DNA of 64,000 nucleotides from DAIDJD01 sp035485275 (lineage in GTDB: Bacteria; Oederibacteriota; JAJYGY01; DAIDJD01). A program made the position numbers and the translations under genes. Location: NCBI GenBank assembly GCA_035485275.1, contig DATHOE010000044.1, forward strand, positions 50,045 to 114,044. The letters run 5' to 3'. Shown here piece after piece: positions 8,897 to 17,237 of the stretch. Under the pieces are notes generated by a model. That model was not told the origin of the DNA and searched no databases. It was given only the letters and a program-made list of their open reading frames with translations. Position 1 is the stretch's first letter, and each line of letters begins with the position of its first letter.

Positions 8897-9766
8897 TCAG
8901 AATCCCCTCGAAAACCGTAAAAATTCCTCGGCTTCCTTGAGCTGCCCCTCAAGCTTCCCGACCACCTCGGGCAGGCTGTGTTCGTCCAGGCGCAGCAGGT
9001 GGGCCGCGCCCTCGTCGATGTCGCAGGGCCCGAAATCGCCGTCGGAGCCCAGGCCCTGGCCGCGGCAGATCTGGTTGGCGGCGTGCACCACGGCCGCGAG
9101 GGGGTCCGGGGCGCCGTAGGACGAGGGCATGTTCTGGCGCTCGATGGCCAGGCGCAGGTCGTGGGACAGGTTCCAGATCTCGGCCAAACGCCCCCCAACT
9201 GCGGCGTGGTCCACCCCCAGCACGTCCTGCTCCACCATCCACAGCGAGCGGCTCTCCGCGCGGCTGACCTCGATGGCGGACAAAAAGGCCGCATGGTCCA
9301 TCCGCTCCAGCAGGCTCTTGCCGATGTCGTGCAGCAGCCCGGCGGTGAAGGCGTTCTCGTCGTTCTTGTAGCCGATGCGCCTGGCCAGGATCTTGGAGCA
9401 AACGCCCACGGCCACGCTGTGCTTCCAGAAGTCGCGGTAGCTGAAGAGCCCGCGATCGCGGTCCGCGAACATCATCTTGTGCACGCTGACCGACAGGGCC
9501 AGGTTGCGGATGGTGTTGAATCCCAGCGTGGTCACGGCCTGGGTGATGGTCGTGATCTCACGGGGAAAGCCGTAGAAGGCGCTGTTGGCCAGGCGCAGGA
9601 TCTTGAAGGTCAGGGCCGGATCCAGGCTGATCACCTGGTTGAGGTCCTCCGCCGTAGTCAGGGGGTTGGACACGATCTGCATCACCCGCGCCACCACGTC
9701 GGGCAGCGTGGGCAGGTCCTTGTAGCGCGTGAGCGCTGTATGCAGTTCGCCTTCGGAAAGCGTCAT
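8897..9766 (-). CDS. HDOD-domain signalling protein
   Basis: A 289-aa protein with one HDOD domain (about 10-215), recognised from the opening LPTLPDVVARVMQI, LDPALTFKILRLANSAFYG and LLHDIGKSLLERM. HDOD proteins resemble HD phosphohydrolases, usually act as non-catalytic output or scaffold partners in signalling, and often sit next to GGDEF or HD-GYP genes, as here. The C-terminal 60 residues carry no domain I recognise. It overlaps coaE by 4 nt upstream. Whether it binds a nucleotide or partner proteins cannot be told. Confidence 0.85.
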   Translation of the reverse strand: MTLSEGELHTALTRYKDLPTLPDVVARVMQIVSNPLTTAEDLNQVISLDPALTFKILRLANSAFYGFPREITTITQAVTTLGFNTIRNLALSVSVHKMMFADRDRGLFSYRDFWKHSVAVGVCSKILARRIGYKNDENAFTAGLLHDIGKSLLERMDHAAFLSAIEVSRAESRSLWMVEQDVLGVDHAAVGGRLAEIWNLSHDLRLAIERQNMPSSYGAPDPLAAVVHAANQICRGQGLGSDGDFGPCDIDEGAAHLLRLDEHSLPEVVGKLEGQLKEAEEFLRFSRGF

Positions 9767-10434
9767 CGGCGCCCCTTCACGGTTGCTTCGCGGCCCCTTC
9801 CCAGGGCCTTCAGGCCTCCGTCGAAATCGCGCAGCAGGGCGGGCAGGGCCTTGCGGCCGTCCAGCACCAGGTCGCAGCGGCGGCGTTCCCTCGCGCCGAA
9901 ACGCAGGGCGCGCGCGCGCGCCGAGGCCAGCTTGGCGCTCAGGCCCGCCGCGCGCAGGCGCGCCACGCGCGTTCCCACGGGGGCCTGGACCAGCACCACC
10001 GGAAGATTGAGGCGCGGCGCGCCCAGGTCGAAGTACACGGCCACTTCCGCCACGCAGGGACGCGCCTTCAAACGCGCCGCCCTCAAGCCTGAGCGCAGCG
10101 CCCGAAGAAAGGGTTTGTAAACGAGTCGTTTAAGCGCGGCCCTTTTTTTCACGCTAGGGAACACTATTTCACCGAGTCTTTGGGTATCCAGGGACGCGTC
10201 GCTCTTGAGGATAGTTTCACCGAATTCTTTGGCTATGGCCCGCAACAGGGGAGATCCGGGGACATACAAACTTTTGGCCAAGGCATCCCCATCAAGACGC
10301 TGCCAACCGCGTCGTTCCAGCGATTTGGCCAAAGTGCTTTTGCCGGAGCCACTGGGTCCCGTCAACAGCACCATGCTAGCATCCACGGCCTTCAGATTCA
10401 AAGGCTTTGAATTTCGAGTTTCACCCTTTGGCAT
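9763..10434 (-). CDS. coaE: Dephospho-CoA kinase
   Basis: Last step of coenzyme A synthesis, phosphorylating dephospho-CoA. The product has a P-loop (GPSGSGKST in place of the more usual GGIGSGKST), DGDALAKSLYVPGSP and LDTQRLGEIVF, all matching the CoaE pattern. The C-terminal half is unusually rich in Arg and Ala, while the N-terminal coding part has noticeably lower G+C. I chose the ATG at 10434, 10 nt after GGAGG. An ATG at 10452 and one at 10374 are alternatives, the last giving the typical short N-terminus MVLLTGPSG. It overlaps the polA 3' end. Confidence 0.82.
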   Translation of the reverse strand: MPKGETRNSKPLNLKAVDASMVLLTGPSGSGKSTLAKSLERRGWQRLDGDALAKSLYVPGSPLLRAIAKEFGETILKSDASLDTQRLGEIVFPSVKKRAALKRLVYKPFLRALRSGLRAARLKARPCVAEVAVYFDLGAPRLNLPVVLVQAPVGTRVARLRAAGLSAKLASARARALRFGARERRRCDLVLDGRKALPALLRDFDGGLKALGRGREATVKGRR

Positions 10435-13159
10435 CGTCCCAATTCCTCCCATAACCCGTTTCCACCACCAGGGGGACGTCCAGCTTCATGGCCCCCTCCA
10501 TGGCCTTTTGGATAAGGGGAGGCAGGCTGTCGGCCTCCTCCTTCGCCAGTTCGAACACCAATTCATCGTGCACCTGCATCAGCAGGCGGGTGCGGGCCTT
10601 TTTCTTCTTGAGGAGCCGGTCCACCTCCAGCATGGCGATCTTGATCAGGTCCGCGGCGGTGCCTTGGATGGGAAGGTTGGTGGCGATGCGCTCGCCATGC
10701 TCGCGCATGACCCGGTTGGCGCTGTTGATCTCGGGGATGGGCCGGCGGCGGCCCAGCAGGGTGCTGGCGTATCCCTTGACCCTGGTCTCCTCCTTGCAGG
10801 TCTCCAGGAAGTCCCGCACCGTCGGGAACTGGCCGAAATACTCCTCCAGGAAGGCCTTGGCCTCCTTCACCGAGGTCCCGAATTCCCTGCTGATGCGGAA
10901 GGCCCCCATGCCGTAGAGGACCCCGAAGTTGATCACCTTGGCGCGGGACCGCATCTCCGAGGTCACCTTGGACGGATCCACGTGGTGCATGCGGGCGGCG
11001 GTCTCGGTGTGGATGTCGCGTCCGGTCAGGAAGGCCTTCTTCAGCAGGGGGTCCCCGCAGTAGTGGGCCAGCACGCGCAGTTCGATCTGGCTGTAGTCGG
11101 CCGCCAGGATCAGGTCCCCGCGTTTGGAGGCCACAAAGGCTTTCCGGATCTCGCGGCCCAGCTCGCTGCGCACGGGTATGTTCTGCAGGTTCGGGTCGGT
11201 GCTGCTCAGGCGCCCGGTCGCCGTGGCGTTCTGGTTCCAGGTGCTGTGCACCCGCCCGTCGGCGGCGACCAGGCGGGGCAGGGCCTGCAGGTAGGTGCCG
11301 CTGAGTTTGGCCAGCTGGCGGTGCTCCAGGATCAGGCCCGGCAGTTCGTGCTCCTCGGCCAGGGCCTCCAGCACCTCGTTGTCCGTGGAATACCCGGTCT
11401 TCGTCTTTCGCTGGGCCTCCAGTCCCAGGTCCTTGAACAGGACATCCGCCAGTTGAGAGGGCGAATTCAGGTTGAAGTCGCGTCCTGCCGCCTTCACGGC
11501 CTTGGCTCGCAGGGACTGCATCTCCTTCTGGGCGGCCTGGTCCAGTCCCTCCAGCACGGCCACGTCCACCTTCACCCCGTCGTTCTCCATGCCGGCCAGG
11601 ACCGCCACCAGGGGGCCTTCCAACTTGTCGTAAAGGTCGGCCATGCCCTCAGCCTTGAAGCGCGCGCGCAGGGCCAGCCCCACCGCCGTGGAGGCCGCGG
11701 CGGTCATGCGCAGGTCCTCGTCCGAGGCCTCGAACAAGCCGGCCTGGGCGGCCGGCAAGACCGCTTCCACCCCCAGCAGGCCCGCGGCCTCGGCCAGGTC
11801 CCTGGACTCGCGTACGCTGTTCACCAGCCAGGCCGCCAGGCTGATGTCCAACAGCCCTTCCAAGGGGGGCAGGCCTTCGGCCAGCAGGCAGCGCTGCAGG
11901 GTTTTGGAATGGAACAGGACCGGCGCGTCCAGGCAGGCCAGGGCCTCGCGCAAAGCCTCCCAGGAGGCGACCTCAAGCAGAACCGCCGCACCGGCCTGGG
12001 CCAGCAGCAGGCGGCGCGGGCAGGCCTCCCCCACCACGGGCTCGGGCGCCAGGGCCACGCCGCAGGGCTTGGCGCAGTCCAGACCCACCTGGCGCAGGGA
12101 GGCGGCGCTCGGTTTGGCGGAAAGTTTTTTCAAAGGGGCGACTTTGGGCCCCGCGTTCTTGGCCCCCGGCGTCTTCGCGCCGGCCTTAGCCGCCGCACCC
12201 TGGGCCATGCCCTCAACCGCGGCGGGCTGCTCAGCCTCCGCATCCGGCGTTTTGCCCGCGGCCTCGGCGCGCTGGGTGTAGTCCGCCAGAAGGCTTCGCA
12301 GCTCCATGCGCTTGAGGAAGGGCAGCAGGGACTTGAAATCGGGACCGGCAAAGACGAGATCCTTCATGCCCGCGCCCAGCTCCACGTCGCTGCGCAGTTC
12401 GACCAGGCGCCGGCTCAGGCGGGCCTGTTCCGCGAACTCGCGCAGGTTCTCCCCCAGCTTGCCCTTGATGCCCGGGGCGGCGGCCAGCACCTTGGGGAGC
12501 GTGCCGTATTCGATCAGGAGCTTGGCCGCGGTTTTCTCACCCACGCCGGGCACGCCCGGAATGTTGTCCGAGCTGTCCCCCATCAGCCCCAGCAGGTCGG
12601 CAATCCCTTCCGGCCCCACGCCGAAACGTTCCTTCACCTCCTCAGGCCCGTACAGGCTGGCGCCCTTGGGGTTTTCGCGGTACACGCGCACGCCTTCGCC
12701 GATCAGCTGCAGCATGTCCTTGTCCGTGGTCATCAGCACGACCTCGTAGCCCGCCTTGCGCCCCAGGCGCACCAGGGTGGCCATGACGTCGTCGGCCTCG
12801 AAGCGCTGCTTTTTCAGGAGGCGCCAGCCCATGCAGGCGGCCAGCTCCTCGATCAGGGGGAACTGGCTCACCAGGGCCTCGGGCGGGGCGTCGCGGTGGC
12901 CCTTGTATTCCTTGAGCATCTCGTCGCGGAAGCTGCCGCCCGGGGAGTCGAATGCCACCACCGCGGCGAGGGGCTTGAATTGCCGCTCGGCCCGCCGGAG
13001 CGCGTTGGCGAAGCCGAAGACCGCGTTGGTGGCCTGGCCCTTGGTGTCGGTCATCTCGGGCACGGCATAGAAGGACCGGAAGGCGTAGGACATGCCGTCG
13101 AGGACCACCAGCTTTTTGGTTCCCTTGGGCGCTTCCTTCACCGGCTTGTTTTCCTTCAT
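10421..13159 (-). CDS. polA: DNA polymerase I, proofreading site degenerate
   Basis: Replication and repair polymerase of 912 aa. The 5'-3' nuclease domain (about 15-300) is intact, with ADDVMATL, TTDKDM and GDSSDNIPGVPGVGEKTA. An Ala/Lys/Pro-rich linker follows (about 320-380). The region expected to hold the 3'-5' exonuclease lacks the DTET signature and the other acidic motifs, so proofreading is probably absent, as in many bacterial Pol I enzymes. The polymerase domain has motif A DYSQIELRVLAH, motif B RAKVINFGVLYG and motif C QVHDELVFE. The ATG at 13159 overlaps the dppF stop (ATGA). Confidence 0.95.
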   Translation of the reverse strand: MKENKPVKEAPKGTKKLVVLDGMSYAFRSFYAVPEMTDTKGQATNAVFGFANALRRAERQFKPLAAVVAFDSPGGSFRDEMLKEYKGHRDAPPEALVSQFPLIEELAACMGWRLLKKQRFEADDVMATLVRLGRKAGYEVVLMTTDKDMLQLIGEGVRVYRENPKGASLYGPEEVKERFGVGPEGIADLLGLMGDSSDNIPGVPGVGEKTAAKLLIEYGTLPKVLAAAPGIKGKLGENLREFAEQARLSRRLVELRSDVELGAGMKDLVFAGPDFKSLLPFLKRMELRSLLADYTQRAEAAGKTPDAEAEQPAAVEGMAQGAAAKAGAKTPGAKNAGPKVAPLKKLSAKPSAASLRQVGLDCAKPCGVALAPEPVVGEACPRRLLLAQAGAAVLLEVASWEALREALACLDAPVLFHSKTLQRCLLAEGLPPLEGLLDISLAAWLVNSVRESRDLAEAAGLLGVEAVLPAAQAGLFEASDEDLRMTAAASTAVGLALRARFKAEGMADLYDKLEGPLVAVLAGMENDGVKVDVAVLEGLDQAAQKEMQSLRAKAVKAAGRDFNLNSPSQLADVLFKDLGLEAQRKTKTGYSTDNEVLEALAEEHELPGLILEHRQLAKLSGTYLQALPRLVAADGRVHSTWNQNATATGRLSSTDPNLQNIPVRSELGREIRKAFVASKRGDLILAADYSQIELRVLAHYCGDPLLKKAFLTGRDIHTETAARMHHVDPSKVTSEMRSRAKVINFGVLYGMGAFRISREFGTSVKEAKAFLEEYFGQFPTVRDFLETCKEETRVKGYASTLLGRRRPIPEINSANRVMREHGERIATNLPIQGTAADLIKIAMLEVDRLLKKKKARTRLLMQVHDELVFELAKEEADSLPPLIQKAMEGAMKLDVPLVVETGYGRNWDDAKG

Positions 13160-13992
13160 GGCTGGCCCTCCACAGTTTCCGGGACCCTGAGCGCGGCCCG
13201 GGGAAGGGGCAGCGGCAGGACCGCGTCGAGCAGTTCGCGGGTGTAGGCGTGGGCGGGCCGGCTGAAGACCTCCTCCACCAGGCCCCGCTCCACCACCTTG
13301 GCGTCCTTCATCACCAGGACGCGCCGGCAAAAGCCCTTCACCAGCTTCAGGTCGTGGGTGATGAAGATCAGGCTGAGGCCCATGCCGGCCCGCAGCTTCT
13401 TGAGCAGGTCGAGGATCTGCCCCTGCAGTTCCAGGTCCAGGGCGCTGACCGGCTCGTCGGCGATCAAAAGGCGCGGCTTGGTGGCGATGGCCCGGGCGAT
13501 GGCGATGCGCTGGCGCTGGCCCCCGGAGAATTCGTGCACGAAACGCTCGGCCATGTCCGGCTCCAGCCCCACGGAACGCAGCAGTCGCGCGGCCTCGGAG
13601 CCCAGGGCGCTTCCCTTCAGGTCCGCATGCACCTGGAGGTTCTCTGTGACGATGTCCCCGACCTTCTGGCGCGGATCCAGCGAGGCGTAGGGATCCTGGA
13701 AGATCATCTGCAGGTCCCTGCGCTGCCGTCTCAAGTCCGAGGCTCCGAGCGAAGCCAGGGCCTTGCCCCCGAACACCACGCTGCCTTCGTCGGGCGGGTC
13801 CAGCCACAAAAGGGCCCGGCCAAGGGTGGACTTGCCCGAGCCGCTTTCTCCCACCACGGCCAGGGATTCGCCCTCGTCCAGGCTGAGGTCCACCCCGTCG
13901 AGCGCCCGCGTCGTGGCGGAGCCGAACCAGCCCTCCAGCTTGGGCACCTTGTAGTCCTTCACGAGTCCGGTCGCCTTCAACAATTCAGCCAT
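13156..13992 (-). CDS. dppF: Oligopeptide/dipeptide ABC transporter ATPase, DppF type
   Basis: One of two ATPase subunits energising a peptide importer. The 278-aa product has Walker A GESGSGKST, the FQDPYASLDP segment typical of the Dpp/Opp F subunit, the signature FSGGQRQRIAIARA, Walker B LLIADEPVSALD and the switch THD. The C-terminus contains PAHAYTRELLDA, part of the oligopeptide-transporter C-terminal region. It lies 23 nt after dppD and overlaps polA. Peptide or related substrate specificity is inferred from family and from the nearby binding protein. Confidence 0.92.
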   Translation of the reverse strand: MAELLKATGLVKDYKVPKLEGWFGSATTRALDGVDLSLDEGESLAVVGESGSGKSTLGRALLWLDPPDEGSVVFGGKALASLGASDLRRQRRDLQMIFQDPYASLDPRQKVGDIVTENLQVHADLKGSALGSEAARLLRSVGLEPDMAERFVHEFSGGQRQRIAIARAIATKPRLLIADEPVSALDLELQGQILDLLKKLRAGMGLSLIFITHDLKLVKGFCRRVLVMKDAKVVERGLVEEVFSRPAHAYTRELLDAVLPLPLPRAALRVPETVEGQP

Positions 13993-14015
13993 AGCACTCC
14001 TGGATTCCCTGTTCC

Positions 14016-14834
14016 CTACGATCCTTGGGGCGCGTCCGACGACAAGCCCTGTTCGCCCGTGGATAGCCCGCGGTACGCGGCGATCAGGCGCCGGGCCGCG
14101 GCGCTGGCCGGCATCGCCAGGATCCGGGCCAGATCCGCCTCCTCCACCACCCGCCCCTGTTCCATGACCACGGCCCGGCCGGCCAGGGCGTGGATCACGG
14201 CCAGGTCGTGGCTGATGATCAGCAAGGCGAAGCCGAGCTCGGCCTGCAGGCGTTTGAGCAGGGCCACGATCTGGGCCTGCACCGTCGAATCCAGGGCCGT
14301 GGTGGGTTCGTCCGCGATCAGGAGCCTGGGTTTGGCGGCCAAGGCCATGGCCAGCAGGGCCCTTTGGCGCATGCCGCCGGAATATTGGTGGGGATACTGG
14401 CGGGCCCGTTCCGGCCCGGGATTCAGGCCCACGCGCTCCAAGGCCTCGATAGCCCCTTGGGCGGCCGCGGAGGCGTCCAGACCCAGATGCAGGCGCAGGC
14501 TTTCCTCGATCTGGGAGCCCACCCGCATGAGGGGATTGAGGGCGGTGAAGGGTTCCTGGAACACCAGGCCCATCGCGCCGCCGCGCAATTCGCGCCTGCT
14601 CTCCTTGTCCGCCGCCAGCAGGTCCCGGCCTTCGAAGAGGATGCGCCCGCCGCCCACGGAGGCGGACGCCGGCAGCAAACCCATCACAGCCAGGGCCGTC
14701 AGGCTCTTGCCGGAGCCGGAGGCCCCCAGGACGCCCAGGCTTTGCCCGGCCTCCAGACGGAAGCCCACCCGGTCCACGACCCGGGGCCCGGCGCCGAAGG
14801 AGATGCTCAGGTCCTCCACGACCAGCAGGCTCAC
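14016..14834 (-). CDS. dppD: Oligopeptide/dipeptide ABC transporter ATPase, DppD type
   Basis: Partner ATPase of 272 aa, with Walker A GASGSGKSL, FQEPFTALNP, signature YSGGMRQRALLAMAL, Walker B LLIADEPTTALD and the SHD switch. The typical C-terminal Cys-rich [4Fe-4S]-like segment of many DppD proteins is missing, and the tail ends soon after the RRLIAAY helix. Translation starts with GTG overlapping the dppC TGA (GTGA), pointing to coupled expression. Confidence 0.91.
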   Translation of the reverse strand: MSLLVVEDLSISFGAGPRVVDRVGFRLEAGQSLGVLGASGSGKSLTALAVMGLLPASASVGGGRILFEGRDLLAADKESRRELRGGAMGLVFQEPFTALNPLMRVGSQIEESLRLHLGLDASAAAQGAIEALERVGLNPGPERARQYPHQYSGGMRQRALLAMALAAKPRLLIADEPTTALDSTVQAQIVALLKRLQAELGFALLIISHDLAVIHALAGRAVVMEQGRVVEEADLARILAMPASAAARRLIAAYRGLSTGEQGLSSDAPQGS

Positions 14835-15658
14835 GTCAGGGCCTTGGGGTCAAAGTGCCTGCGCGCGGCCTCGCCCAGGTGGTTGACCAGCAGAAGCACG
14901 GCGAAGATGGCCAAGCCCGGAAAGACCACCAGCCACCAGGCTTCCCCCACGGAATCGCGGCCGTCGCTGAGCAGGCTGCCCCAGCTGGCCGTGGGAGGCT
15001 GCACGCCCAAACCCAGGAAGCTGAGTCCGGATTCCATCAGGATCGCGTCCGCCACGCCGAAGGTGAGGGCCACATAGACCGGCGCGAGCGCGTTGGGCAG
15101 CACGTGCCGGAACAGGACCCGGGCCGGATGGGCGCCGGAGGCGCGGGAGGCCAGCACGAATTCCCGTTCCTTCAGGCTCAGGACCTCGGCCCGCACCAGG
15201 CGGGCCATGCCGGTCCAGCCGGTGGCTACGATGACCAGGACCACGTCCTCCAGGCCCGGGCCCAGCACCACGATGAGGGTCAGGACCAGGAACAGGGTGG
15301 GGATGGACATGAGCACATCCGCCGTGCGCATGATCAGCGCGTCGATCCAGCCGCCGGCGTAGGCCGCCCAGGCGCCCAGCAGGGTGCCCAGGGCCGTCAG
15401 CCCAAGGGCGGCGATGAGGCCCACCGGAAGGGACACCCTGGCGCCCCCGATGATCCTGGAAAGTAAATCCCGGCCCAGGGCGTCGCGGCCCAGCCACTGT
15501 CCCGCGCCGGGCGCGGCAAAACGAAGGCCCACATCGATGCGGTTGGGATCGTCCGGGGAGATCCAGGGGGCCAGGAGCGCCAGGAGGCCCAATGCCGCCA
15601 GGGCCAGGCCGCAGGCCAGGTTGCATCCCCTCCAAAAACCGCGCTCCCGCGGCCTCAA
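14831..15658 (-). CDS. dppC: Peptide ABC transporter permease, DppC type
   Basis: Inner-membrane permease subunit of 275 aa with an N-terminal anchor helix (about 14-32), APWISPDDPN and LGRDALGRDLLSRI typical of the DppC/OppC N-domain, then about five transmembrane helices. The ATPase-coupling EAA loop reads SRASGAHPARVLFRHVLPN. The start is a TTG overlapping the dppB stop (TTGA), the only start that keeps the whole N-terminal anchor. Confidence 0.9.
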   Translation of the reverse strand: MRPRERGFWRGCNLACGLALAALGLLALLAPWISPDDPNRIDVGLRFAAPGAGQWLGRDALGRDLLSRIIGGARVSLPVGLIAALGLTALGTLLGAWAAYAGGWIDALIMRTADVLMSIPTLFLVLTLIVVLGPGLEDVVLVIVATGWTGMARLVRAEVLSLKEREFVLASRASGAHPARVLFRHVLPNALAPVYVALTFGVADAILMESGLSFLGLGVQPPTASWGSLLSDGRDSVGEAWWLVVFPGLAIFAVLLLVNHLGEAARRHFDPKALT

Positions 15659-16629
15659 GAAACCTTCACGCGCGGATCCAGGGCCGCCACGCCCAGGTCC
15701 GCGGCGAGGTTGCCCAGCACGGTCAGCAGGGCGCCGATGAAGCTGACCCCCATCAAGACCGGGTAATCATAGCCCGTGGCGGCTTCCCATGCCAGGCGGC
15801 CCATGCCGGGCCAGGCGAAGATGGTCTCGATGATGACGCTGCCGCTGATCAGGCCCGGCAGGCTCAGGCCAAGGATCGTGATGACCGGCAGTAGCGCGTT
15901 GGGAAGGGCATGGCGCCAGAACACCGCCTTCTCCGGCAGGCCCTTGGCCCTCGCGGTCCGCACGTAGTCCTGGGCCAGGGCCTCGAACATGCTGTTGCGG
16001 ACATAACGCGACAGGACGGCCCAGGCGCCCAGGGTGCTGGCGATCAGGGGAGCGGACACATGCCAGAGCAGATCCAAAGCCTGGCGCCACCAGGGCGCCC
16101 CTTCCAGCATCGGGGAGAGGTAGCCGGACACGGGCAGGATGCCCAGCCAGACCGCCAGGCTCAATTGCAGGAGCAGGGCCAGCCAGAACACGGGAAATGA
16201 GTACGACACGAAGGTGAAAGCGGTGAAGAAACGGGTGAAGCGGGTGTCCGGATGGGTGGCCGCGTGCACGCCGAAGGGGATGCCTATGGCCAGCACCAGG
16301 AAGAGGGACAGCGCGTTCAGGAGCAGGGTGGCGGGCAGGGCCTCGGCGATCTTGGACAGGACGCTCTGCTGGTCCCGGAAACTGTTGCCGAAATCCAGGC
16401 GCGCCAGGCGGCTGAGCCAGTGCCAGTACTGGAGCGGCAGGGGCTGGTCCAGGCCGTACAGCCGGCGCAGGGCCTGGACCGACTCCTGCGAAAAGCGCGG
16501 GTTCAAGGCCGCCTGCGCCTGCACCGGCTCCCCGGGGCTGAGGTGCAGGAGCGCGAAGGTCAGCACCGAGATCCCCAGAAGGAGGGGCACGGCCATGAGC
16601 AGGCGTCGAAAGGCGTAGCGTAGGAGCAG
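15655..16629 (-). CDS. dppB: Peptide ABC transporter permease, DppB type
   Basis: Second permease subunit, with first helix RRLLMAVPLLLGISVLTFAL, the LSPGEPV segment, RLYGLDQPLPLQYWHWL, and the EAA loop RTARAKGLPEKAVFWRHALPN. The start is uncertain. I chose a CTG at 16629, just after AGGGA, because it gives the family N-terminus (LLLRYAFRR). A TTG at 16692 and a GTG at 16788 are in frame, but the first would add 21 odd residues and the second lies upstream of the predicted transcription start. First gene of the dpp-polA-coaE-signalling run. Confidence 0.85.
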   Translation of the reverse strand: MLLRYAFRRLLMAVPLLLGISVLTFALLHLSPGEPVQAQAALNPRFSQESVQALRRLYGLDQPLPLQYWHWLSRLARLDFGNSFRDQQSVLSKIAEALPATLLLNALSLFLVLAIGIPFGVHAATHPDTRFTRFFTAFTFVSYSFPVFWLALLLQLSLAVWLGILPVSGYLSPMLEGAPWWRQALDLLWHVSAPLIASTLGAWAVLSRYVRNSMFEALAQDYVRTARAKGLPEKAVFWRHALPNALLPVITILGLSLPGLISGSVIIETIFAWPGMGRLAWEAATGYDYPVLMGVSFIGALLTVLGNLAADLGVAALDPRVKVS

Positions 16630-16705
16630 GGCGGTCCCTGGGGAGCGAGCGGAAGGCCGGAAGGAAGGGCCAAGCGGTGAAAAGAGGCTCAAATAAACGG
16701 AATTT

Positions 16706-16734
16706 ATTGTAGGGGCTTGAAAGACGGGAGGCAA
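16706..16734 (-). promoter_or_regulatory. Sigma-70-type promoter for the dppB operon
   Basis: TTGCCT (16729-16734), a 17-bp spacer and TACAAT (16706-16711). The start site would be near 16699, which argues against the GTG at 16788 as the dppB start. The 176 bp between dppB and the orphan gene contains nothing else that I recognise. Confidence 0.6.
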
Positions 16735-16805
16735 GGCGGGAACTGGTGAAACGAACTGTGAACAATCCGCTTTAAAAACCCCACACAAAGAGCTTCATTC
16801 TGATT

Positions 16806-17177
16806 TTAGTTCTCCGCTATTTCTTCGTCAGTTCTGTCTACCGCAATGTCTAATAAATAGCTAAAACCCGTACAGACGAAATATTGTAAAATCGAACCTG
16901 CAGCCACCATGACAGAAATCCCCAAAATAACGTACGCGATTTCATGTTGTATTGCCTGCTGGGCATCCTGTGCAACTCGTTGAGCATGGTATAACGTGGA
17001 ATTTGTACCCACGAGGTCGTTGAGGTCTGTTGATACCGGAGCGTTTGAACTCTCAAGGACGTTAAGAACATAAATCAAACCAGCGATGCTCCCCCCGAGA
17101 CCACATATTGCCACGTTTGTAGCCCAAACCCGAATATTTTCCGCATTCTTAGAGACAACCGATTTAAGGCCTTCCAT
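16806..17177 (-). CDS. Orphan small membrane protein, low G+C
   Basis: Not recognised. The 123-aa product has two likely membrane helices (about 18-40 and 82-106), an N-terminal amphipathic stretch (MEGLKSVVSKNAENIRVW), a polar loop between the helices (about 43-80) and an acidic tail ending TDEEIAEN. The ATG follows an excellent ribosome site, GGGGGA, spaced 5 nt. G+C content and codon use are clearly lower than in all neighbours, which suggests recent acquisition. It sits alone between the dpp operon and the FKBP gene. No toxin, immunity or phage function can be assigned from sequence. Confidence 0.7.
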   Translation of the reverse strand: MEGLKSVVSKNAENIRVWATNVAICGLGGSIAGLIYVLNVLESSNAPVSTDLNDLVGTNSTLYHAQRVAQDAQQAIQHEIAYVILGISVMVAAGSILQYFVCTGFSYLLDIAVDRTDEEIAEN

Positions 17178-17237
17178 TTTTCCCCCAGATCAATTTCGCA
17201 CCGGCGGCGATACTAGTTAGTGCGCAATAAAGGTTTT

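Noticed and set aside
10205..13246. 1013-codon plus-strand open frame opposite polA
   Set aside because: polA on the minus strand has all catalytic motifs. The plus product has low-complexity composition and no domain.
16630..16788. N-terminal extension of dppB to the GTG at 16788
   Set aside because: The promoter predicts transcription starting near 16699, and the extension is unlike any permease N-terminus.
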